Assembly: GCF_900290235.1 (NCBI RefSeq)
Contig: NZ_OLMK01000072.1
Location: 62,001-126,000 of the forward strand
Reading direction: 5' to 3'
Length of the DNA stretch: 64,000 nucleotides
Source of the DNA: Streptomyces sp. MA5143a
Lineage (GTDB): Bacteria > Actinomycetota > Actinomycetes > Streptomycetales > Streptomycetaceae
Shown: piece after piece, positions 52,059 to 60,412 of the stretch
Layout of the letters: the number at the start of each line of letters is the position of its first letter
Numbering within the stretch: position 1 is the stretch's first letter
Notes under the pieces: generated by a model
The model's database searches: none
Told to the model about the DNA's origin: nothing
The model's input: only the letters and a program-made list of their open reading frames with translations
Position numbers and translations under genes: made by a program

Positions 52059-52493
52059 ATGCCGAACACCGCGCGATGGGCAGCGACTCTCACCCTGACG
52101 GCCACCGCCGTCTGCGGCCCCTTCGCGGGCTCTGCGCTGGCCGCCCCGCAGCCCGGCACGTCCGGGCTGTACGCGCCCTCAGCCATGGTCCTGACCACGG
52201 GGCACGGTGAGGACGCCGCGGTCGCCACCCCTGAGCGCGCGGTCACCCTGACCTGCGCGCCGCGCCCCTCCGGAACCCACCCGGCCGCCGTCAAGGCGTG
52301 CGCCGAACTCCGGGCGAGCGACGGGAACCTCGACGCCCTCAACGGCACGACCGGAGCGTTCTGCACCAAGCAGTACGACCCCGTGATCGTCACCGTCCAG
52401 GGCGTCTGGGAGGGCAAGCGCGTCGCGTACGAGCGTGTCTTCTCCAACGACTGCGTGAAGAACTCCGCGACGACGGCCCTGTTCTCCTTCTAG
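52059..52493 (+). CDS. Subtilisin inhibitor-like (SSI) protease inhibitor
   Basis: A 144-residue secreted inhibitor. Signal peptide residues 1-28 (cleavage near ALA-AP), then the SSI domain: YAPSAMVLTTGHGEDA, four Cys for two disulfides (VTLTCAP, VKACAEL, GAFCTKQYDP, SNDCVKN) and conserved GVWEGKRVAYERVFSN. The reactive site reads CTKQYDP, so P1 is Lys and P1' Gln, predicting trypsin-like targets rather than subtilisin. ATG 52059 follows GGAAGGA by 8 nt. Extracellular; regulates the organism's own proteases in related species. Confidence 0.93.
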   Translation: MPNTARWAATLTLTATAVCGPFAGSALAAPQPGTSGLYAPSAMVLTTGHGEDAAVATPERAVTLTCAPRPSGTHPAAVKACAELRASDGNLDALNGTTGAFCTKQYDPVIVTVQGVWEGKRVAYERVFSNDCVKNSATTALFSF

Positions 52494-52592
52494 AGGGGCT
52501 CAGAGACCGGGGTCGTGTGGTTCCGCGAGTGATGAGCGAGGGCCCGTAACTGGGGAGTGCGTGCCCTGTCGTGGTGTGCCACGCGATCCCAT

Positions 52593-52636
52593 CCGGGGGT
52601 CGGCCAGGCGGAGTGGGGCTGCCGGCCGACCCCCGG
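52593..52636. terminator. 13-bp stem hairpin after the inhibitor gene
   Basis: CCGGGGGTCGGCC (52593-52605) pairs perfectly with GGCCGACCCCCGG (52624-52636) across an 18-nt loop, followed by CATCTTGTTT. Lies between the inhibitor gene and a convergent small gene. Confidence 0.85.
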
Positions 52637-52669
52637 CATCTTGTTTCCGGGGGTCGAGGGAGCGACCGG

Positions 52670-52861
52670 TCACTCGGAGGTGACGGTCCAGCGGCCCACC
52701 TCCCGGTGTCCGGAGTCGTACAGGGCCTGTCCGTCGCCCGGTGCCATCTCGCAGTGGCGGAGGTTGCCGCCCCAGTACCGGAGGATGCGCTCCAGCTCCT
52801 GGACGGCGGTGCCCTCGTCCCAGCCCGTACCGTCCAGGTCGACCTCGAGAAGGAACTTCAC
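52670..52861 (-). CDS. Small hypothetical protein
   Basis: A 63-residue protein starting VKFLLEVDLDGTGWDEGTAV; one alpha helix and short strands are likely, no family recognised. Start GTG 52861 is chosen because GGAG lies 9 nt upstream and coding bias begins there; the longer frame upstream is arginine- and glycine-rich noise. Lies between two strong hairpins. Confidence 0.6.
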   Translation of the reverse strand: MKFLLEVDLDGTGWDEGTAVQELERILRYWGGNLRHCEMAPGDGQALYDSGHREVGRWTVTSE

Positions 52862-53052
52862 TTCGCGCGTCTCCACTTCTGTGTGGCTCGGATTGCGTAC
52901 CGGTGCGGTCGGCACGGTGTACACCTGCCCCCAGGCCCCTCCATGTTTCCATCCGATGTCCCGGCCGACCGCCGAACCGCTGAGCCTGGCTTCGCCGTTG
53001 GCGCGAGGGCCGTTCTCCTGCGCCAGGGCCGTTCTCCCGTGGTCCGCGCACA

Positions 53053-53086
53053 CGTGGGGCCGGGCGGTCCGCCGCCCGGCCCCACG
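53053..53086. terminator. 15-bp stem hairpin
   Basis: CGTGGGGCCGGGCGG (53053-53067), 4-nt loop, CCGCCCGGCCCCACG (53072-53086). The strongest hairpin in the window; ends the minus-strand transcript of the Ppx/GppA gene and its small downstream gene. Confidence 0.85.
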
Positions 53087-53124
53087 CTCGCCGTTCACCG
53101 GCCTCGCCGGTGTGGGTCACGGTC

Positions 53125-53334
53125 TCATGCGCGGTCTCGGCCGTGGTCGCCGTCGTGCCGAGACTCCTCCTGTGCCCGTTCGTTCGGTGTGATCGCCTCA
53201 CCGGCCTCGCCCCGGCGGCGGCGCTGCCGGGCGGAGTCGGTGACGCGGGTCTCCGCCTCCTCGGCCTCGTGCAGGACCTCCTCCAGGGCCGTCTCGGGCC
53301 GGTCGCCGGTCGCACGCTTCTGGTGACGGGTCAT
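53125..53334 (-). CDS. Small charged hypothetical protein
   Basis: A 69-residue, very hydrophilic Glu/Arg-rich protein (MTRHQKRATGDRPETALEEV onward), probably helical or disordered; no family recognised. ATG 53334 has AGGAGAAGGAA upstream. It is 26 bp after the Ppx/GppA-family gene on the same strand and before a strong terminator, so the two form one transcript. Confidence 0.7.
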   Translation of the reverse strand: MTRHQKRATGDRPETALEEVLHEAEEAETRVTDSARQRRRRGEAGEAITPNERAQEESRHDGDHGRDRA

Positions 53335-53360
53335 GAGGTTCCTTCTCCTTTCCTGTGGTG

Positions 53361-54383
53361 TCAGCCGGCCGGTGTCGCGATCCGCAGGGCGACCGGGCCG
53401 GCCTGACTCGGCAGCGGGGCGGCGGGCCCCGCGTCGTCCTGGGTGACCTCCGCCCACCAGGCCGGGCCGTCCTCGATGTGCCGGAGGAACACGCCCTCGC
53501 GGATCGCCCACGGGCAGACGGTCACCGACCTGAGGTCGGTCAGCTTCATGGTCGTGTGCCCCACCACCGCTCCGGCCAGGCTCTGCGCCGCGCGCGGCAC
53601 GGAGATCCCCGGGAGCGTGGACCGCTCGGCCGCGGGGAGCGCGGCGAGGCGGTCGATGGCGCGCGCCAGGTCCGACCGGTGCAACTCCCGCTCCACGAAC
53701 GGGCCGTGCCGGCCGGGTGAGGCGCCGCAGAGTCTCGCCAACTGCTGGAACGTGCGGGAGGTGGCCACCGCGGTGCGCGGCCCCTCCCATCGGATCCGCG
53801 CGGCGACGTCCCGCAGTTGGTGACGGACCTTGCGGCGCAGCGCCTTGACGCTGTCGGGCGACGGGATGTCCTGCCCGCCGAAGAACTCATGGGTCAGCCG
53901 GCCCGCGCCCAGCGGCAGCGACGCCACGAAGTCCGGCAGTCGCCCCCGCCCGAACGCCACCTCCAGGGAGCCGCCCCCGATGTCGAGCAGCGCGAGCGGC
54001 CCCGACCGCCAGCCCATCCATCGCCGCGCCCCGAGGAAGGTGAGCTCCGCCTCCACCTCGCCGGGGAGGGTGCACAGGCGTACGCCGGTCTCCTCGCGCA
54101 CGGCGCGCAGCACGGCCCGGCAGTTCGGCGCGGAACGCACCACGGCCGTCGCGAACGCCAACGGGGCCGAGGCGCCCCAGCGTTCCGCCGTCCGCGCCGC
54201 GGCCGCGGCCGCCTCCGACAACTGGCGTACGGCTTCGTCGGGGACGTCCCCTCCGGGAGGCACCTGCTCCGACAGCCGCAGCCGCCACTTGGCGGTGTGC
54301 ACCGGCAGCGGCACGCCGCCCTCGGTGTCCGCCACCACGAGCCGTACGGTGTTCGATCCCACATCCACCACGCTCATCCGCAT
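53361..54383 (-). CDS. Ppx/GppA phosphatase family protein
   Basis: A 340-residue member of the exopolyphosphatase/guanosine pentaphosphatase family (ASKHA fold). VVDVGSNTVRLVVADTEGG is the N-terminal phosphate-binding strand pair; EVEAELTFLGARR and LLDIGGGSLEVAFGRGRLP are the second and third conserved motifs. The short form matches the actinobacterial Ppx type, removing phosphate from polyphosphate or pppGpp. ATG 54383 or 54377. Transcribed with a small downstream gene. Confidence 0.9.
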   Translation of the reverse strand: MRMSVVDVGSNTVRLVVADTEGGVPLPVHTAKWRLRLSEQVPPGGDVPDEAVRQLSEAAAAAARTAERWGASAPLAFATAVVRSAPNCRAVLRAVREETGVRLCTLPGEVEAELTFLGARRWMGWRSGPLALLDIGGGSLEVAFGRGRLPDFVASLPLGAGRLTHEFFGGQDIPSPDSVKALRRKVRHQLRDVAARIRWEGPRTAVATSRTFQQLARLCGASPGRHGPFVERELHRSDLARAIDRLAALPAAERSTLPGISVPRAAQSLAGAVVGHTTMKLTDLRSVTVCPWAIREGVFLRHIEDGPAWWAEVTQDDAGPAAPLPSQAGPVALRIATPAG

Positions 54384-54537
54384 GACCCCGGAGTACCCGC
54401 GAGCCGCCGCGACACGCGTGCCGCGGACGGCGGCCAGGGGCGAACAGTCGTGTACCGGCCGACCGGGCGCTCCCGCTCACCACCCCGGCCATGGCCATAC
54501 CGACCCGCCCCCGAACAAGATCATCAGCCTTATTGCA

Positions 54538-54550
54538 TATGATGTGCAGG
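54538..54550 (+). promoter_or_regulatory. -10 box of a leaderless GNAT gene
   Basis: TATGAT (54538-54543) is followed by 6 nt and then GTG 54550, so transcription likely starts on the start codon. It overlaps a palindromic element TGCATA-TGA-TGTGCA (one mismatch), a possible repressor site. The -35 region is weak. Confidence 0.55.
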
Positions 54551-55128
54551 TGCTGGACTACGACATCAGGCCCGCGGGCCCCGACGACCTCGACCGTGCG
54601 CGCGCGGTGATGCTCGACACCGTCTACCGGGACTTCGGCACGGGCTACGTCCCGCGCTGGCACGGCGACATCATCAATCTGCGCGACGCGTACGTCCTGC
54701 CGCCCCGGCACACCCTCCTGGTGGCGGTCGACCGGCGGGACGGAGCGGTCGTCGCCACCGGCGCGCTGGACTCCCGCGGCCCCGCGCATCCGCCCAACCC
54801 GCGCGCCCTGGCCGAGCGGTACCCGTCCGGCCGGACCGCCCAGCTGCGCCGCGTCTATGTGCGCCCCGAGCACCGGCGGCGCGGCCTCGCCCGCCGACTG
54901 GTCGAAGCACTGCTGCACTTCGCGGCGGTCGACGGCGGCTACCGCTCCGTCTATCTGCACACCGACCCCGCCGTGCCCGGCGCCGAGGACTTCTGGCGCT
55001 CCCAGGGCGACGTGGTGTGCGACGAGCGCGTGGAGACCGGCGAGCGGGTCGTGCACTTCGAGATCCCGCTGCCGGCGCGCCCCGCCCCCGCCCCGGCGAC
55101 CGGCACGGTCACCTCACCCGTCGGATGA
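54550..55128 (+). CDS. GNAT family N-acetyltransferase
   Basis: A 192-residue acetyltransferase. YDIRPAGPDDLDRARAVM starts strand 1, and the acetyl-CoA pyrophosphate loop is VRPEHRRRGLARRLVEALL (Q/RxxGxG/A). The C-terminus has FWRSQGDVVCDERVETGE. It acylates an amine, substrate unknown. GTG 54550 is preferred because a -10 (TATGAT) lies 6 nt upstream with no ribosome site; GTG 54544 is also in frame. Lies alone between divergent Ppx and the transporter operon. Confidence 0.88.
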   Translation: MLDYDIRPAGPDDLDRARAVMLDTVYRDFGTGYVPRWHGDIINLRDAYVLPPRHTLLVAVDRRDGAVVATGALDSRGPAHPPNPRALAERYPSGRTAQLRRVYVRPEHRRRGLARRLVEALLHFAAVDGGYRSVYLHTDPAVPGAEDFWRSQGDVVCDERVETGERVVHFEIPLPARPAPAPATGTVTSPVG

Positions 55129-55158
55129 CACGAGGTTCCGCGCAACCCAGCCCCGAAT

Positions 55159-55222
55159 CGGCCCTCCCCGCCCCCAACCGGCCCTTCCCGCCTCCCCAAC
55201 CGGCCCTCCCCGCCTCCCCATC
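55159..55222. repeat. Three ~21-bp direct repeats before the binding-protein gene
   Basis: Units CGGCCCTCCCCGCCCCCAAC, then two 22-bp variants, at 55159-55178, 55179-55200 and 55201-55222. They end 31 bp before the ATG of the binding lipoprotein. Very C-rich; role unknown. Confidence 0.75.
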
Positions 55223-55253
55223 GGTCGTCCCCGCCCCCGGAGAACCAAGGACC

Positions 55254-56747
55254 ATGCGCTCCCCCCGCCGCCGTCGCGTCGTCGCCGGACTGCTGCTCGC
55301 CCCCGCTCTGACCGGCTGCTTCGCCTCCGGAGGTGACTCCTCCGGGGGCGGCTCCGCCGACGGCTCCCGGTTGCGGGTCGCCCTGGCGTTCCCGCCCGCC
55401 GAGAACTTCTCCCCGTACGGCGCCGACGCGACCCTCCTCAGCCGGCTCGGTGTCACCGAGGGGCTGACCGCTCTGGACGCCAACGGAGCGGCGGCCCCCG
55501 CCCTCGCCCAGTCATGGACGCGGGAGAACGACCGGAACTGGCTGTTCACCCTGCGCGAGGCCACCTTCCAGGACGGCACCGACGTCACTCCCGCCGCGGT
55601 CGCCGACGCCCTCACCCACGCCACCGAGGCCCGGCCCGTCACCCCGGCGCTCTCCGGTGTCACGCTCACCGCGAAGAAGAGCGGAGACCGGCAGGTCCGC
55701 GTCACCACCGAGGATCCCGACCCGGCCCTGCCGCTGCGCCTGGCCGGCCCCGGCCTCGCGATCCTCTCCGCCAAGGCCTACGCCGGGAAGCGCGTGAACC
55801 CCGTCGGCGCGGCCACCGGCCCGTTCGAGCTGACCGCGGTCACCGGCACCACCGCCGCCACCCTGGACCGCTACGACGACTACTGGGGCGGCCGGGCCCA
55901 GGCGCCCGGCATCGACGCCCGGTTCATCGCCGACGGCACCGCCCGAGCCAACGCCCTGCGCACACGCCAGGTCGACGTGGCCGAGGCCGTCCCGGTGTCA
56001 CAGGCGTCCACCCTCACCCGGGGCACCCGCCACGAGACGGCCACCACCCGCACCACCAGCCTCCTGCTCAACACCCGCAAGGGCGCCTTCAAGGACCCGG
56101 AGCTGCGCGCCGCCGCCCGCGAGGCCGTCGACGGCTCCGTCCTCGCCAAGGACGTCTACGAAGGACACGCCGACCCCGGCGTCGGCGTCTTCGGCCCGGC
56201 CGTTACCTGGGCCGCCGGCCGGCGCCCCGAACCCGCCGGACGAGCGGAGGCGGCCGACCCCGCGGGCACCTCGATCACCGTCGCCACCTACGACAACCGG
56301 CCCGAACTGCCCGAGGTCGCCCAGGTGCTCCAACAGCAGCTCAAGAAGGCCGGGTTCGAGGTGAAACTGGAGGTGCGCGAGTACTCGCGGCTGGAGAGCG
56401 ACGCCCTCGCCGGGAAGTTCGACGCGTTCGTCGGCGCCCGCAACTCCCTGCTCGACACCGGCGACCCCGTCTCCATCCTGGCGAGCGACTTCACCTGCGA
56501 CGGCGGCTACAACCTCGCGCTGCTGTGCGACACGAAGGTCGACCGTGCCGTCGCGGACGCCCAGAAGAAGTCCGACACCGCCGAGCGGCAGCGGGCGGCG
56601 CTGAAGGCCGAGGCCGCGGTCCTCGCCACCGACGCCACGGTGCCGCTCGTCCACCAGCGGATCATCACCGGCGTCGGCACCTCCGTACGCGGTGTGCTCC
56701 TCGACCCGTACGAGCGGGCCCTCATCGGAACGGGGACCCGGCGCTGA
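55254..56747 (+). CDS. ABC transporter substrate-binding lipoprotein (peptide/nickel/opine, SBP_bac_5)
   Basis: A 497-residue lipoprotein. MRSPRRRR, a hydrophobic core and lipobox LTGC (Cys22) give the signal. The SBP_bac_5 plan is clear: VALAFPPAENFSPYGADATL, ALAQSWTRENDRNWLFTLRE, GTDVTPAAVADALTH and SLLLNTRKGAFKDPELRAA. The family binds oligopeptides, nickel or metallophores. ATG 55254 follows GGAG/AAGGA. Its stop overlaps the start of the permease fusion. No ATPase gene is present; the MFS exporter that follows recalls metallophore loci, an inference only. Confidence 0.9.
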   Translation: MRSPRRRRVVAGLLLAPALTGCFASGGDSSGGGSADGSRLRVALAFPPAENFSPYGADATLLSRLGVTEGLTALDANGAAAPALAQSWTRENDRNWLFTLREATFQDGTDVTPAAVADALTHATEARPVTPALSGVTLTAKKSGDRQVRVTTEDPDPALPLRLAGPGLAILSAKAYAGKRVNPVGAATGPFELTAVTGTTAATLDRYDDYWGGRAQAPGIDARFIADGTARANALRTRQVDVAEAVPVSQASTLTRGTRHETATTRTTSLLLNTRKGAFKDPELRAAAREAVDGSVLAKDVYEGHADPGVGVFGPAVTWAAGRRPEPAGRAEAADPAGTSITVATYDNRPELPEVAQVLQQQLKKAGFEVKLEVREYSRLESDALAGKFDAFVGARNSLLDTGDPVSILASDFTCDGGYNLALLCDTKVDRAVADAQKKSDTAERQRAALKAEAAVLATDATVPLVHQRIITGVGTSVRGVLLDPYERALIGTGTRR

Positions 56748-58513
56748 TAAGGACCCTGTGGCGCGTCCTGCTCGCCGCCGCCCTGCTGTGCGGTATCGGA
56801 CTGCTGCCGTGGCTGTCGCGCACCGACCCTGCGCTCACCGTCCTCAAGGCGCGCTCCGCGGACCGCGACCCGACCCCGGACGCCCTGGCCGCCGTGCGCG
56901 ATCAACTGGGCCTCGACGCGGGCCCGGCGAAGCTGCTGGGGGAGTGGTTCGGGGGGCTGGCGCGCGGTGACGCGGGACGGTCGTGGATCTCCGGCGGCGA
57001 GGTCGCCCCCGCCGTCCTCCAGGCGCTCGGCGTCTCCCTGTTGCTGATGGCCGCCGCGCTCGTGGTCGCGCTGCTCACGGCCGGCGCGGTGTGCGCCCGC
57101 ACCCTGCTGCGGGGCGCGGGTCGACGCCTCGACGACCGCGGGGGCGCGGGCGGCGGGGCGGCGATGCTGGCCGCGCTGCCCGAGTTCCTCACCGGATCGG
57201 TGCTCGCGGTCGTGGTCGGGGTCCACCTCGGCTGGCTCCCCGCGCTCGGCTGGTACGGGCCGCGGTGGACGGTGCTGCCCGCCCTCGCCCTCGGTCTGCC
57301 CACCGGGGCGCTGCTCGGCCGGATGCTCGACGACCTGCTGCCGGGCGCCTTCGCCGAACCCTGGGCGCTCGCCGCCGCCGCGCGCGGCACACCCGGACGG
57401 ACCGTGGCCCGCCGCGCCGTACGCCGTTGCGTGCCCGGACTCCTGCCGAACGTGGGCCTGTTCGTGGTCGGCCTCACCGGCGGCGCCGTCGCCGTCGAGC
57501 AGATCTTCGACATACCCGGCCTCGGCCGCACCACCCTCCAGGCCGCCGTCGCCCAGGACCTCCCCGTCCTCCAGGCCGGCACCCTCGCCCTCGTCCTGCT
57601 GGCCGCCGTCGCCGGAGCCTGCGCCCGGCTCGCGGCCCGCCTCCTCATCGGCCCCGCCCTGCGCGACGGCGCACTGACCTCCCCGCACCGCCCGAAGCCC
57701 GCCGAGCCACGCGTCACCCCTCTCGTGCTCGGCGCCGTCCTCCTCGGCACCGTCGCCCTCGGACTGACCCGCGACCCGCTCGCCCTCGACACCGGAGCCC
57801 GGCTCCGACCCCCGTCCTGGGCACACCCGTTGGGCACCGACGCGCTCGGCCGGGACCTCCTCGCCCGGATCGGACACGGCGCGTTCACCACCCTCTGCCT
57901 GGCGGTCGCGATCAGCGCCGCCGCACTGGTGACCGGTGTCCTGCTCGGACTGCTGCCCCGTCTGTCCGGGCCGCTCGTCGACACCGTCAACGCGATACCG
58001 GCGGTCCTCGCCGGCCTGCTCGTCGCCGGTGTCGCCGGGAACGGGGCGGCCACCCCGGCGCTCGCCGTGGCCGCCGTCGCCTGGGTGCCGCTCGCCGCCC
58101 ACACCACCGCCCTGCTCGAACAGGAATGGGCCACCACCCACATCACCGCCACCAAGGGCCTCGGCGCGACCGGCGGACAACTCCTCCGCGGTGAGATCCT
58201 CCCCGCGCTCCTGCCGCCCGTCACCCGCCACGCCCTGCTGCGGCTGCCCGGCGTCGCCCTCGCCCTGACCTCCCTCGGCTTCCTCGGCCTCGGCGCCCAG
58301 CCGCCCGACCCCGAATGGGGCCTCCTCCTCGCCGAGAACCAGCCGTACGCCGAACGCGCCCCCTGGGCCGTCCTCGCGCCCACCGCCGCCCTCGCCCTGC
58401 TGGGCGCGCTCGCCGTCACGGCCGCGGGCGGAGTACGGCTGCCCCGTCCGCGCACCGAGGCCGCACGGCGGCCCGAGCCCGCCGTCGCCACCCCCGTAGG
58501 AGAGACCCCATGA
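56744..58513 (+). CDS. ABC transporter permease, DppB-DppC fusion in one chain
   Basis: A 589-residue protein with two complete binding-protein-dependent permease domains. The first (about 1-310) has an EAA loop AAAARGTPGRTVARRAVRRC; the second (about 330-570) has THITATKGLGATGGQLLRGEI, and PSWAHPLGTDALGRDLLARI typical of DppC N-terminus. The frame has no ATG, GTG or TTG ahead of its first helix: the likely start is CTG 56744, which overlaps the binding-protein stop (CTGA) with GGGGA 7 nt upstream. The first downstream GTG would remove helix 1. The ATPase partner is not in the operon. Confidence 0.85.
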   Translation: MIRTLWRVLLAAALLCGIGLLPWLSRTDPALTVLKARSADRDPTPDALAAVRDQLGLDAGPAKLLGEWFGGLARGDAGRSWISGGEVAPAVLQALGVSLLLMAAALVVALLTAGAVCARTLLRGAGRRLDDRGGAGGGAAMLAALPEFLTGSVLAVVVGVHLGWLPALGWYGPRWTVLPALALGLPTGALLGRMLDDLLPGAFAEPWALAAAARGTPGRTVARRAVRRCVPGLLPNVGLFVVGLTGGAVAVEQIFDIPGLGRTTLQAAVAQDLPVLQAGTLALVLLAAVAGACARLAARLLIGPALRDGALTSPHRPKPAEPRVTPLVLGAVLLGTVALGLTRDPLALDTGARLRPPSWAHPLGTDALGRDLLARIGHGAFTTLCLAVAISAAALVTGVLLGLLPRLSGPLVDTVNAIPAVLAGLLVAGVAGNGAATPALAVAAVAWVPLAAHTTALLEQEWATTHITATKGLGATGGQLLRGEILPALLPPVTRHALLRLPGVALALTSLGFLGLGAQPPDPEWGLLLAENQPYAERAPWAVLAPTAALALLGALAVTAAGGVRLPRPRTEAARRPEPAVATPVGETP

Positions 58514-59823
58514 CCGAACCTCAGCGACAGCCGATCGGAACCGCCCCGGACCGGGTGGCCGACGCGGGCGAGGCGCCCGTCACGATGTCCGCCGAGCCCT
58601 CGCGGCGCCGCACCTGGGGGCGGCTCAACCCCCTGCTGCGGCTGCTGATCCTCACCCAACTGGCCTTCAACGTCGGCTTCTACGCCGTCCTGCCGTTCCT
58701 CGCCGAGCACCTCGGCACGGCGATCGGCATGGCCGGCTGGATGGTCGGGTTCGTGCTCGGGCTGCGGACGTTCAGCCAGCAGGGCCTGTTCGTGGTGGGC
58801 GGGGCGCTCGCCGACCGGTACGGCGTACGCCCCGTCGTCCTCGTGGGCTGTGTGCTCCGGATCGCGGGGTTCGTATGGCTCGGCTACGCCGAGGCGGCCT
58901 GGTCGGTCATCTGTGCCGTGCTGCTGATCGGTTTCGCCGCGGCGCTGTTCTCGCCCGCCGTCGAGTCCGAGGTCGCCCGGCAGGCCGTGGTCTGGGAGGA
59001 GTCGGGCGGCGGCGGGTCCCGTACGCGGGTGCTCGCGCTGTTCACGGTCGCGGGGCAGGCCGGGGCGTTCGTCGGGCCGCTCATCGGCGCTCTGCTGCTC
59101 GCCGTCGACTACCGCGTGGTGTGCCTCGGGGGCGCCGGTGTCTTCGTCCTCGTCCTCGCCGGCCACGCCCGGCTGCTGCCGCAGCACATACCCGGCCGGG
59201 AGCGGGTCGAGGTGCGGGGCGGCCTCGGCGGGCTGCTGCGCAACCGTCGGTTCCTGGCCCTGTGCGGCGCCTACGGGGCCTATCTGCTGGCCTACAACCA
59301 GCTGTACCTCCTGCTGCCCGACGAGGTGGAGCGGGCCACCGGGTCGCAGGCAGCGCTCGCCTGGCTGTTCGGCTTGTCCTCGCTGCTGGTGGTGACCGCG
59401 CAGCTGCCGGTGACCCGCTGGGCGGGGGACCGGCTGGATCTGCGGCGGTCGATGGCGGCGGGGCTGCTGTTGATCGCGGCCGGGTTCGGGGTGGTGGCCC
59501 TCGCCCGGCCCGCCGGATGGACGGGCAGCGCGGGGCTGCTGCCCGCCGCCGGGTTCGTGGTGCTGCTGACGCTCGGGCAGATGCTCGTGGCCCCGGCCGC
59601 CCGGGCCTGGGTGCCGGACCTCGCCGTCGAGGGCCGCCTCGGGCTGTACACGGGGGCCATGTCCTCCGTCTCCGGGCTGATCGTCCTGCTCGGCAGCGCG
59701 GGCACCGGGTCCCTCATGGACACCGGGCTGCCCCCGGCCGTCCCCTGGGCGGTGCTGGCGGCCGTCCCGGTCGCCTCGATCCTGCTGCTGCCCCGCCGCT
59801 CGCGCGCGGCCGGGCAGCAATGA
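58510..59823 (+). CDS. MFS transporter (12-TM exporter)
   Basis: A 437-residue membrane protein with an N-terminal cytoplasmic tail of about 40 residues and 12 helices. Helix 2-3 loop has ALADRYGVRPVVLVG (motif A-like). The ATG overlaps the permease-fusion stop (ATGA), with GTAGGAGA upstream, so it is the third coupled gene of this operon. Similar MFS exporters sit with binding-protein ABC importers in metallophore loci, where one exports and the other imports; this is context inference. Confidence 0.9.
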   Translation: MTEPQRQPIGTAPDRVADAGEAPVTMSAEPSRRRTWGRLNPLLRLLILTQLAFNVGFYAVLPFLAEHLGTAIGMAGWMVGFVLGLRTFSQQGLFVVGGALADRYGVRPVVLVGCVLRIAGFVWLGYAEAAWSVICAVLLIGFAAALFSPAVESEVARQAVVWEESGGGGSRTRVLALFTVAGQAGAFVGPLIGALLLAVDYRVVCLGGAGVFVLVLAGHARLLPQHIPGRERVEVRGGLGGLLRNRRFLALCGAYGAYLLAYNQLYLLLPDEVERATGSQAALAWLFGLSSLLVVTAQLPVTRWAGDRLDLRRSMAAGLLLIAAGFGVVALARPAGWTGSAGLLPAAGFVVLLTLGQMLVAPAARAWVPDLAVEGRLGLYTGAMSSVSGLIVLLGSAGTGSLMDTGLPPAVPWAVLAAVPVASILLLPRRSRAAGQQ

Positions 59824-59866
59824 CGGTCCCTCTTTGGGCCCGTGAGGGCCCTGCTGTTGCCTCGCG

Positions 59867-59881
59867 TATCGAATATCGATA
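59867..59881. promoter_or_regulatory. Inverted repeat TATCG-N5-CGATA before the DUF2975/XRE pair
   Basis: TATCGAATATCGATA (59867-59881), 5-bp arms with 5-bp spacer, 33 bp before the DUF2975 start. The probable operator of the XRE regulator encoded downstream in the same operon. Confidence 0.65.
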
Positions 59882-59914
59882 GATTTCCATCGCTCATCGA
59901 GAGAAGGAGGGGTG

Positions 59915-60412
59915 ATGGGAAAGCTGACGACGCTCGCGCTCCGTGTGGTGATCGCGGTGCTGTTGGCGGGTTCGGTGCTGGTGCAGGGGGTGATGGTGCC
60001 CTTGCTGGCCGCCGACCTGGACGATCTCGACCCGGACATGGCGCAGGTGCGCGCTCCGGTGCTGGTGATCGTGGTCCTGGGCGTGGTGACCGTCCAGGCG
60101 GTCCTGGTCTGTGTGTGGCGGCTGGTGACGATGGTCCGGCGCGACACGGTCTTCTCCCACGCGGCCTTCCGCTACGTGCACGGCGTCATCGGCGCGATGG
60201 TGGCGGCCTCCGCCCTGGTGTTCGCCCTCGGTGTGGTGCTGGCGCCGGGCGAGGCGGTCGCGCCGGGCGTCGTGCTGTTGCTGGGTGGTGTCTCCCTGGC
60301 GGTCCTCGGCGTCGCGCTCATCGTGCTCGTCCTGCGGCTGCTCCTCGCCAAGGCCGTCGCCCGTGACATCGAGGCGGCGCGGATGCGGGCCGAGCTGGCC
60401 GAGGTGATCTGA
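59915..60412 (+). CDS. DUF2975 domain-containing membrane protein
   Basis: A 165-residue protein with four membrane helices (about 8-30, 47-70, 95-117, 124-148). DUF2975 hallmarks are TVFSHAAFRYVHGVIGA in the middle loop. It overlaps the XRE regulator start (TGATG), the usual partner in actinobacteria and Firmicutes. ATG 59915 follows AAGGAGG by 4 nt; GTG 59912 is also possible. Function unknown, perhaps sensing for the regulator. Confidence 0.88.
   Translation: MGKLTTLALRVVIAVLLAGSVLVQGVMVPLLAADLDDLDPDMAQVRAPVLVIVVLGVVTVQAVLVCVWRLVTMVRRDTVFSHAAFRYVHGVIGAMVAASALVFALGVVLAPGEAVAPGVVLLLGGVSLAVLGVALIVLVLRLLLAKAVARDIEAARMRAELAEVI

Noticed and set aside
56902..60147. 1081-codon minus-strand open frame
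   Set aside because: Antisense of the permease fusion and MFS genes, no plausible start or domain.
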